From Actinobacteria bacterium OV320 (GTDB lineage: Bacteria; Actinomycetota; Actinomycetes; Streptomycetales; Streptomycetaceae): a DNA stretch of 64,000 nucleotides. The notes beneath the pieces are model-generated. The model ran no database searches. It worked only from the letters and a program-made list of their open reading frames with translations, and was not told the origin of the DNA. This document shows, one piece after another, positions 41,937 through 48,181 of this stretch (within the stretch, counting starts at the first letter, position 1; each line of letters begins with the position of its first letter). Location of the stretch: NCBI GenBank assembly GCA_001298545.1, contig LJCX01000028.1, positions 372,001 to 436,000 on the forward strand, written 5' to 3'. Made by a program: the position numbers and the translations under genes.

Positions 41937-43750
41937 CCACCCAGAACTGCGCCGAGTGCGGCACGCGGGCCGAGCCCGGCCAGTCGTTCTGCGACGCCTG
42001 CGGCGCCGTACTGAGCTGGACGGACCGCCCCCCGGCCCGCGCCGGCGCGGGCACCGGGCCGACCGCCGGCTCGGGGTCCGGGTCGGGGTCCGGCTCGGGT
42101 TCCGGGCCGGGCTCGGACCCGGGTTCCGGGCCGGGCTCGGGGCCGAACCCCGGCACCGGATCCGGGTCGGCTTCCGGACCCGGGACGGCCTTCGCCGCCG
42201 GGACGGGCGCGAGCTCGGGCTCGGGCTCGGTCTCCGGGACAGGTGCCGGTGCCGCGCCGGGTGGCGGGGCAGGAACGGGGGCCGGGGCGGGGGCGCCCTA
42301 CGGGTCCGGGACGGCTTCCGGGTCGGGGACGGCGTCCGCGCACGGGCCCGCGCCGGTCTCCGGACCGGTCCCGGGCTCGGCGTACGGGGCGGGGGCAGCG
42401 GCCGGGGCCGACTCCGGGGCCCTGAGCGGCGGCTCCGGAGCCGGGTACCGCTCCGCGGAGGGCACGCGGGAGCCGTCGGGCGCCGCGGGGCCGGAGGCCG
42501 GTGCGGTCTCCCGTACGGCTTCCGCCTCCGCCACCACCGCTCCCGCTCCGGCATCCGCCTCCGGCGCCGTCCCCGGTACGACGGTGACGAACACCTCGGC
42601 TCCCACCTCGCCCCACGCCACACCTGAGCCTTCGACCCAGGCCGCCGCCCCGGCCGCCGACGACGACTACGACCCGGACGACGAGGACACCACGGAAACT
42701 CCCCTGCCGGTCATCCCGCCGGAGGACGGCACCGCCGCTCCGTCAGGCGCAGCACCGGCTTCCGCGCAAGCACACGCCCCCGCTCACGCCCCCGACCAGG
42801 CCGCCCCCACCACACCCGTACCGGCGGCCGCCCCAGCTCCCGCCCTCGGCGACACGATGGCCGCCCGCGCCCGCTCCCTCCTGGTCCCCGTCGCCGACGC
42901 GGAGCCCCGCCCCGCCGCGCCCCCGTCCGTGGCCCCGGTCCTGCCGGGCAGGCCGGTCGCGGACCGGCCACAGGTACGCGCGCCCGGACCCGTCCAGGGC
43001 GAGCTGTACGGCGTCGCGTGCCCCTGGTGCGCCACCCCCAACAACCCCGACCGGCACTTCTGCGTCCGCTGCGCGATGCCCATGACGCTGGAGGACCGCT
43101 CCTCGATCCGCCTCCCCTGGTGGCGCCGCCTGTTCAACCGCAACGGCGCGTCCCCCTGGGCCGGTGACCGTCCGCGCCTGCGCCGTACGTTCGACCGCAT
43201 CCTCAGCTGGGTGGTGGCGGCGGTCGTCCTCACCCTCGTGATCATCGCGGCGATGAACACGCCGGAGGCGATCCAGGCCACCCGCGACCACTTCGCCAAG
43301 CGCGCGCCGGTCGCCCCGGACTCGTTCGCGGCCTCGCGCTCGTACCCGGGGCACAAGCCGGAGCTGGCCTTCGACAAGATCAACAACAGCTGGTGGGGTC
43401 CCGGTGTCTCGCAGTCGGGCGAGGGCGAGTGGATCGAGGCCCGCTTCGACGAGCCGACCCGGCTGCTGGACCTGATCATCACCTCGGGCACGTCGGTCCG
43501 CCCCGACCAGCTGAACCAGTCGGCCCTCCCGCACCGCATCAAGGCGACGATCACCCTGAAGGACGGCAAGACGACGACCCGGGAGATCACCCTGGACCAG
43601 AGCTCGGGGGGCCAGCGGCGCGCGTTCCGCGTGGGCGAGGTCACCAAGGTTCGCTTCACGATCGAGTCGTCGTACATGGCGTCCGGGAGCAAGCAGGTGT
43701 CGATAGCCGAGATCGAGTTCTTCGGCCGGTCGAGCGCCAACTCGACGTGA
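41933..43750 (+). CDS. Zinc-ribbon / disordered / TM / discoidin-like protein closing the CIS operon
   Basis: 605 residues; the ATG overlaps the previous stop (ATGA). An N-terminal zinc ribbon (CAECGTRAEPGQSFCDACG) is followed by about 330 residues of Gly/Ser/Pro/Ala low complexity. A second ribbon (CPWCATPNNPDRHFCVRC) is next, then one TM helix (about residues 425-445, WVVAAVVLTLVIIAAM). The exterior domain has a discoidin-like jelly roll (LAFDKINNSWWGPGVSQSGE, WIEARFDEPTRLLDLIITSG). It therefore joins cytoplasmic Zn modules to an external ligand-binding domain. Published Streptomyces CIS work reports a conserved membrane partner, CisA; whether this is its orthologue needs comparison. Confidence 0.85.
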   Translation: MTTQNCAECGTRAEPGQSFCDACGAVLSWTDRPPARAGAGTGPTAGSGSGSGSGSGSGPGSDPGSGPGSGPNPGTGSGSASGPGTAFAAGTGASSGSGSVSGTGAGAAPGGGAGTGAGAGAPYGSGTASGSGTASAHGPAPVSGPVPGSAYGAGAAAGADSGALSGGSGAGYRSAEGTREPSGAAGPEAGAVSRTASASATTAPAPASASGAVPGTTVTNTSAPTSPHATPEPSTQAAAPAADDDYDPDDEDTTETPLPVIPPEDGTAAPSGAAPASAQAHAPAHAPDQAAPTTPVPAAAPAPALGDTMAARARSLLVPVADAEPRPAAPPSVAPVLPGRPVADRPQVRAPGPVQGELYGVACPWCATPNNPDRHFCVRCAMPMTLEDRSSIRLPWWRRLFNRNGASPWAGDRPRLRRTFDRILSWVVAAVVLTLVIIAAMNTPEAIQATRDHFAKRAPVAPDSFAASRSYPGHKPELAFDKINNSWWGPGVSQSGEGEWIEARFDEPTRLLDLIITSGTSVRPDQLNQSALPHRIKATITLKDGKTTTREITLDQSSGGQRRAFRVGEVTKVRFTIESSYMASGSKQVSIAEIEFFGRSSANST

Positions 43751-43810
43751 CGGCCTGACGGCTCGACGGCCTCACGGCCTGACGGCTCGACGGTCCGGCC
43801 TGGCGGTTCA

Positions 43811-43856
43811 GGGCCCTGGTCGGCCGGGAGGAAAGTCTCCCGGCCGACCGGGGCCC
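43811..43856 (+). terminator. Strong terminator of the CIS operon
   Basis: A 20-bp stem (43811-43830 with 43837-43856, one G-T pair) and a 6-base loop gaaagt, followed by a short C/T stretch. It lies about 60 bp past the last CIS stop codon. Confidence 0.88.
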
Positions 43857-43873
43857 TTCCTCTTGAGCGTGTA

Positions 43874-43923
43874 CTTGCGTAAGTCAAGCAAGCTATTTAT
43901 AGTTGCCTGAGTTAAGCAAGCTA
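43874..43923 (+). promoter_or_regulatory. AT-rich repeat region upstream of the small membrane gene
   Basis: The 10-mer aagcaagcta occurs at 43886-43895 and 43914-43923 (period 28). The first copy is part of an inverted repeat, cttgc (43874-43878) and gcaag (43888-43892). Between them lies tatttatag, a good -10-like stretch. This is one of the few AT-rich spots in the window and looks like a regulated promoter, with MarR-type spacing. Confidence 0.5.
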
Positions 43924-43949
43924 GTTCGCCCGCTGTGGAAGGAACCGCC

Positions 43950-44468
43950 GTGAAGTCGCTGACCTCCTTCGCCCGCTTCGTGGTCTTCGGCGGCGGCACC
44001 GGAGTCCTCTCCAGCCTGGCCGTCCCGCTGCTGGCGGTGCTGATGCCGTGGACCCTGTCGAACGCGCTGGTCACCCTCGCCTCGACGGTCCTGTGCACCG
44101 AGCTCCACGCCCGCTACACCTTCCACACCGGCCGCCGCGCGGGCCTGCGCCGGCACTGGCAGTCGGCGGGTTCGGCGGCGGCCGCCTACGCGGCGACCTC
44201 CGTGGCCGTGTTCGCCCTCCACGCGGTCCAGCCCACCCCCGGCATGCTCACCGAGCAGCTCGTCTACCTCTCGGCCTCGGGCCTCGCCGGCACGGGCCGC
44301 TTCGTGATCCTGCGCCTGTTCGTCTTCGTGACAGGCACCGACCACGAGACGGCGGACCCGGCGAAGACGGCCGACACCAATCTGCCGACCAAGGCGACGA
44401 CGATCCCCCGCCCCCGGCGGACGCCGGTCACCACCGGCGGGCTCACGACGGCCCTCAGCCCTAGCTGA
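43950..44468 (+). CDS. GtrA-like small membrane protein
   Basis: 172 residues from GTG 43950, preferred over the in-frame GTG at 43935 because GGAAGGA sits about eight bases upstream. Four TM segments lie in the first 125 residues: FVVFGGGTGVLSSLAVPLLA, TLSNALVTLASTVLCTELHA, SAGSAAAAYAATSVAVFALH and a last one ending FVILRLFVFV. The pattern, including the HARYTFH motif after TM2, resembles GtrA-like flippase-associated proteins. The C-terminal 45 residues are polar and disordered. Its AT-rich upstream repeats suggest regulation. Confidence 0.75.
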   Translation: MKSLTSFARFVVFGGGTGVLSSLAVPLLAVLMPWTLSNALVTLASTVLCTELHARYTFHTGRRAGLRRHWQSAGSAAAAYAATSVAVFALHAVQPTPGMLTEQLVYLSASGLAGTGRFVILRLFVFVTGTDHETADPAKTADTNLPTKATTIPRPRRTPVTTGGLTTALSPS

Positions 44469-44469
44469 C

Positions 44470-44720
44470 CGGGGCCGGGGGGCCGGGGGGCCGGGAGCCC
44501 GGGGGCCGGGAGCCGGGAGCCGGGAGCCGGGGGCCGGGAGCCGGGGGCCGGGGGGCCCGAGGCCCGGGAGCCGGGGGCCGGGAGGCCGAGGCCCGGGAGC
44601 CGGGAGCCGGGGGTCGGGGGGCCGGGAGGCCGAGACCCGAGGCCCGGGGCCCGGGGCCCGGGGCCCGAGACCCGAGACCCGAGACCCGAGACCCGAGGCC
44701 CGAGGCCCGAGGCCCGAGGG
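44470..44720. repeat. Degenerate heptamer G/C repeat between convergent genes
   Basis: About 250 bp made of ccgggag / ccggggg / cccgagg-type units in near-perfect 7-bp phase. The left half is mainly ccgggag and the right half mainly acccgag/gcccgag. It carries no gene and separates a plus-strand from a minus-strand gene. The strand asymmetry and dense G runs could form unusual structures and could vary in copy number. Confidence 0.8.
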
Positions 44721-44730
44721 CCGCACGCCC

Positions 44731-45654
44731 TCACCGCGCAGGCCGGCGCGCCTGCCTCGCTTCGCGGTCCAGGGCCCAGGCGTCCGCCACCGGGCCCAGG
44801 TGGCCGAGCTTGTCGGGGTTGATCACCAGCCGGACCGCCTGGATCCGCCCCTGGACCACGTCGAGCGCCAAGGTGTGGAGCACCCGGCCGTCGCGGTCGC
44901 GGAAGATCGCGCCGGGCTGGCCGTTGATCTCGTGCGGCTCGAAGGTCACGTCGATCCGCGCCACCAGGACGGAGGCGGCGGCGAGCACCCGGGCCACGTT
45001 CCCGGCGCCGACGACGGCCCTGGCCAGCTGCGGGGCCTTGCCGCCGCCGTCGCCGACCATCGCCACGTCGGCGGCGAGCAGTTTCTGGAGGCCGGCCACG
45101 TCGCCTTCACGGAGGGCGTCGAAGAAGCCGGACGCCAGTTCCTCCCGCTCCCTGCGGTCCGCCGCGAACCGGGGCCTGCCCTCGGCCATGTGACGCCGGG
45201 CCCGCACCACGAGCTGGCGGCACGCCGCCTCCGAACGCCCCACGGCCACCGCGACCTCGGGGAAACCGAACGCGAACACCTCCCGCAGCACGAAGACCGC
45301 CCGTTCGAGCGGGCTGAGCCGCTCGAGCAGCAGCAGGGCCGCCACCGACACCGAGTCCGCCAGCTCCGCCGACCGCGCCGGGTCCTCGTAGGGGTCGCTG
45401 AGCAGCGGCTCGGGGAGCCAGTGCCCGACGTACTCCTCCCGCCGGACGCGGGCCGAGCGCAGCACGTCGATCGAGAGCCGGGTCACCACGGCCGAGAGGA
45501 AGGCCTTGGCCGACCTGGGCTCGGTCGGGGAGGCCTCGAAGCGCAGCCAGGTCTCCTGGACGGCGTCCTCGGCGTCACCGACGCTGCCGAGGATCCGGTA
45601 GGCGATCGAGAACAGCAGCGGCCGCAGTTCCTGGAACTCCTCGGTCCTGCCCAT
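44731..45654 (-). CDS. ECF41-type sigma factor with SnoaL-like C-terminal domain
   Basis: 307 residues. Region 2 is FQELRPLLFSIAYRILGSVG and AEDAVQETWLRFE; region 4 is LSPLERAVFVLREVFAFGF with the HTH VAVAVGRSEAACRQLVVRAR. The 100-residue C-terminal extension has the diagnostic ECF41 motifs, DGGGK (in MVGDGGGKAPQ) and NPDKL. In ECF41 factors this SnoaL-like domain replaces a separate anti-sigma factor. The gene is followed by a long G/C repeat and lies downstream of the DoxX gene, the usual kind of partner (often an oxidoreductase or DoxX protein). Confidence 0.93.
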   Translation of the reverse strand: MGRTEEFQELRPLLFSIAYRILGSVGDAEDAVQETWLRFEASPTEPRSAKAFLSAVVTRLSIDVLRSARVRREEYVGHWLPEPLLSDPYEDPARSAELADSVSVAALLLLERLSPLERAVFVLREVFAFGFPEVAVAVGRSEAACRQLVVRARRHMAEGRPRFAADRREREELASGFFDALREGDVAGLQKLLAADVAMVGDGGGKAPQLARAVVGAGNVARVLAAASVLVARIDVTFEPHEINGQPGAIFRDRDGRVLHTLALDVVQGRIQAVRLVINPDKLGHLGPVADAWALDREARQARRPAR

Positions 45655-45684
45655 CCCGGCTCCTCCGTGACCTCACCCACGCGG

Positions 45685-46053
45685 TCAGAGGCCGAAGCGG
45701 CCCCACGCGACGAATGCCGCGCAGACGAGATAGACCAGGTTGAGCATCACCAACTTGGACTCGCCCAGGCGGCCGTGGGTCATCATCGCGCCGACCATCA
45801 ACAAGATCCAGCAGACGGCGGTCACCGGGACGAGGATCGGCGCGACACCGAGCGCGGCAGGCAGGATCAGACCTGCCGCGGCCAGCAGTTCCAGGACACC
45901 GAGCGTCTTGACGAAGGCGACGCCGACGTCGGCGGTCCATCCCCCGCCGTGGGCGGCGGCCAGCGTCTCCTTGGGCACGAACGTCTTGGTGACGCCACCG
46001 GCCAGGGCCACTGCGGCCAGCAGTCCGGCGACGATCCACAGCGCGAGGTCCAT
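45685..46053 (-). CDS. DoxX-family membrane protein
   Basis: 122 residues from ATG 46051-46053 (AAGGAG seven bases upstream). Four TM helices: LALWIVAGLLAAVALAGG, VKTLGVLELLAAAGLILP, ILVPVTAVCWILLMVGAMMT and LNLVYLVCAAFVAWG. It has the DoxX pattern with GVTKTF after TM1 and VFVKTLG-like TM2 start. It is in one unit with the ECF41 sigma factor downstream, and probably a target or partner of it. Confidence 0.88.
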   Translation of the reverse strand: MDLALWIVAGLLAAVALAGGVTKTFVPKETLAAAHGGGWTADVGVAFVKTLGVLELLAAAGLILPAALGVAPILVPVTAVCWILLMVGAMMTHGRLGESKLVMLNLVYLVCAAFVAWGRFGL

Positions 46054-46132
46054 CGTCCACTCCTTGATCGAGGCTTGTTCTCCCTGCACCCCGTAGGACG
46101 AGACAGCGACCTCCGCCTGTGACATCCGCCCC

Positions 46133-46195
46133 CGGCGAACGCCACGAAGGCCCCGGCGAACGCCACGAAGGCCTCGGCGAACGCCACGACGGCCT
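46133..46195. repeat. Three tandem copies of a 21-bp unit
   Basis: The unit cggcgaacgccacgaaggcc plus one base occurs at 46133, 46154 and 46175 with only 1-2 changes. It lies in the non-coding stretch between the DoxX gene and the tRNA terminator. Confidence 0.8.
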
Positions 46196-46273
46196 CACGC
46201 CCCGGACGGACCGCCCTCCACCCACCAGTCCACCGGCAGGTCCGTCGGCACGTCCACCGCCATCGGAAAAACG

Positions 46274-46312
46274 AACGAGTCCCACCCCGTACGACACGGG
46301 ATGGGACTCGTT
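46274..46312 (-). terminator. Intrinsic terminator of the tRNA gene
   Basis: On the minus strand a 17-bp stem (one G-T pair) with a 5-base loop begins six bases after the tRNA CCA end and is followed by cgttttt (T run at 46271-46267). A perfect textbook rho-independent terminator, rare in this genome. Confidence 0.88.
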
Positions 46313-46317
46313 CCACA

Positions 46318-46390
46318 TGGAGCGCCGGGCAGGCCTTGCACCTGCATTTCCCCGCAGGAAGCGGGGCGTCTTTCCTTGGACGACCAACGC
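46318..46390 (-). tRNA. tRNA-Gly (anticodon UCC) with atypical T-loop GUGC
   Basis: A full cloverleaf can be drawn by hand over 73 bases. Acceptor GCGTTGG/CCGGCGC has two G-T pairs; the D stem GTC/GAC has loop CAAGGAAA. Anticodon stem CCCCG/CGGGG has loop CTTCCTG, giving TCC at 46357-46359. The T stem is GCAGG/CCTGC with loop TGCAAGG. U73 and an encoded CCA follow. Position 55 is G rather than U, so GTTC becomes GTGC, and position 37 is T. GUGC T-loops are known from staphylococcal glycyl-tRNAs dedicated to cell-wall synthesis. The gene is a free-standing unit with its own terminator. Confidence 0.82.
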
Positions 46391-46493
46391 ATGAGTTCGT
46401 TCACCATTTGCCTTTCGGTGACCGGCTCAAGATCAAGCTTACCCCATCTCCGGGGTGCTCTTGACCATGTACATCGTCAGGCCGGACGCCCCG

Positions 46494-48005
46494 TCAGGCG
46501 ACGTCGCCGACCTTCAACTCGGGTCCGACGACCAGGGTGACGACGCCCGGGGCGGCCGACGCGTCGGCCGTGGCCGTCCGGCCGGGCAGCCGGGAGGCGA
46601 GGACGGCGGCCTGGCTGTCGAGGCCCGTCGGATAGGTGACGGTCGTCCTGGCCACCGTCTTGGGGGCGTTGCCCGTGCCGGTGACGGTGTATCCGGCGTC
46701 CTTCAGCTTCTCCGCGACGGCGGCGGCGCGTCCGGAGACCCCGGTGCCGTTGAGCACCTGGACCCGCACGCTGGAGGCGTACACCACGTTCTTCTTCGCC
46801 GCCTCCAACTGCGGCTTGGTGACCTCCTTGTCCTTGGCCAGGGAGGTGAACAGGTCGGCGGCCTGCGGGTACTGCCAGACCACGTTGGCCTTGTCGGTGG
46901 GCCGGTCGGCCTCCCGCCCGTAGTTGGGCACGGTGAGGAAGCTCAGCCGGTCGCTCGGTATCCCCTTGAGCTCGTCGGCGAGCCCGTACAGCGGCTTGAT
47001 GCCCGCCATGTCGGGGTCGGTGGTGAGCGACTTGGTGATCGACTGGAGGAAGCCGTACATGGCGTCGGGGCTCGTGAGCTTGGACTTGGCCTTCTTGGCC
47101 AGCGCGTCCATGAACTCCTGCTGGCGTCCGATGCGCCCGATGTCGGAACCGTCGCCCACGCTGTAGCGGACCCGGACGTAGCCGAGCGCCTTCTCGCCCT
47201 TGACGGTCTGACAGCCGGCCTCCATGTCCAGATGGGACTTCTCGTCGTGGATGGCCTGCTTCGGGCAGACCTCGATGCCCTCCAGCGCGTCGACCATGCC
47301 CTTGAAGCCGGAGAAGTCGACCGACATGAAGTGGTCGATGCGCAGACCGGTGTTGGCCTCGACGGTCTTGATGCTGCACGCGGCGGCCTCGCCGACCTTG
47401 CCGTTGCTGCCGCCGAGCGCGAACGCCTCGTTGATCTTGTAGTGGTGGGGGGAGGACGAGCTGCCGTCCCCCTTCTCGCAACTGGGTATCTGCACCCAGG
47501 AGTCGCGGGGGAAGGACACGACCGAGGCCCACTTACGGTCGGCCGGGATGTGCAGCACCATCAGCGTGTCGGACTGCATGGTGGTCAGGTCCTTGCCGTA
47601 CTTGGCGTTGGCGCCGTCGCGGCTGTCGGATCCGACGATCATGATGTTCTTCGAGCCGGGGCTGAGGTTCTCGGGCCGGTTCTCGCCGAGCTTGTCGTCC
47701 ACGTCGGCGGAGTTGATGTTGTTGTTCAGGTCGTTGTAGACCCAGGCCCCGACCCCGCCCACCGCGAGGACGACGACGGACGTGACGCCCGCGCCCCACG
47801 CGAGGATCCGCCCCCGCCTCGTGAGCCGCGTCCTGCCGGGCCCGCCCGTCCTGCCACCGGGCCCGCCCGTCCTGCTCCTGCTGCCGCGGCCGGCCGCCTC
47901 CACCGGAGTACGCCCACGCCTCCTCGTCCCGCTCACCGGCGCTCGCTCCTCCGCCTCGGCTGTCTTCACCCCGTACACCGTGCTCGGATCGTCGGCGCTG
48001 GTCAC
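46494..48005 (-). CDS. LytR-CpsA-Psr (LCP) family protein
   Basis: 503 residues from GTG 48003-48005. The cytoplasmic N-terminus (about 70 residues) is Arg-rich. A TM helix follows (ILAWGAGVTSVVVLAVGGVG). The LCP catalytic domain has KNIMIVGSDSRDGANAKYG, TLMVLHIPADRKWASVVSFP with the Arg/Asp of PRDSW, and GYVRVRYSVGDGSDIGRIGR. The LytR_C domain near residues 400-490 contains VRVQVLNGTGVSGRAAAVAE. LCP enzymes attach teichoic-acid-like polymers to peptidoglycan. Having it directly upstream of the atypical tRNA-Gly, in the same direction, groups two cell-wall-related genes. Confidence 0.95.
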   Translation of the reverse strand: MTSADDPSTVYGVKTAEAEERAPVSGTRRRGRTPVEAAGRGSRSRTGGPGGRTGGPGRTRLTRRGRILAWGAGVTSVVVLAVGGVGAWVYNDLNNNINSADVDDKLGENRPENLSPGSKNIMIVGSDSRDGANAKYGKDLTTMQSDTLMVLHIPADRKWASVVSFPRDSWVQIPSCEKGDGSSSSPHHYKINEAFALGGSNGKVGEAAACSIKTVEANTGLRIDHFMSVDFSGFKGMVDALEGIEVCPKQAIHDEKSHLDMEAGCQTVKGEKALGYVRVRYSVGDGSDIGRIGRQQEFMDALAKKAKSKLTSPDAMYGFLQSITKSLTTDPDMAGIKPLYGLADELKGIPSDRLSFLTVPNYGREADRPTDKANVVWQYPQAADLFTSLAKDKEVTKPQLEAAKKNVVYASSVRVQVLNGTGVSGRAAAVAEKLKDAGYTVTGTGNAPKTVARTTVTYPTGLDSQAAVLASRLPGRTATADASAAPGVVTLVVGPELKVGDVA

Positions 48006-48092
48006 CGCCGAACGTCGGAACCCTACACGCGTGCAGGAATACGTCTGAAAAGCACAGATGTCTCAGGAGACTCACAGAGCCGCCCAAGGGTT

Positions 48093-48119
48093 GCCCCCGC
48101 GGTGCATCACCGCGGGGGC
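48093..48119 (-). terminator. Terminator of the lysyl-oxidase-like gene
   Basis: A perfect 12-bp stem (gcccccgcggtg / caccgcgggggc) around the 3-base loop cat, about 60 bp after the stop codon on the minus strand. Confidence 0.75.
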
Positions 48120-48181
48120 GTCGGAGACCGACGGACGGACGGATGGACGTACGGCGGTCCGGTCGGTCAGGAGACGTACGG

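Noticed and set aside
41651..42616. Arg/Gly-rich minus-strand frame opposite the zinc-ribbon gene
   Set aside because: Mirror of the Gly/Ser low-complexity region; no start context or conserved motif.
44470..44720. CRISPR-like array
   Set aside because: Units are 7 bp without spacers of constant length; it is a simple tandem repeat, and no cas gene is near.
46133..46195. Attachment site or CRISPR next to the tRNA
   Set aside because: Three direct 21-bp copies without spacers, no integrase, and no repeat of the tRNA 3' end was found in the window.
46441..46456. accccatctccggggt hairpin downstream of the LCP gene as its terminator
   Set aside because: The stem is only five base pairs and no T run follows; common by chance at this GC content.
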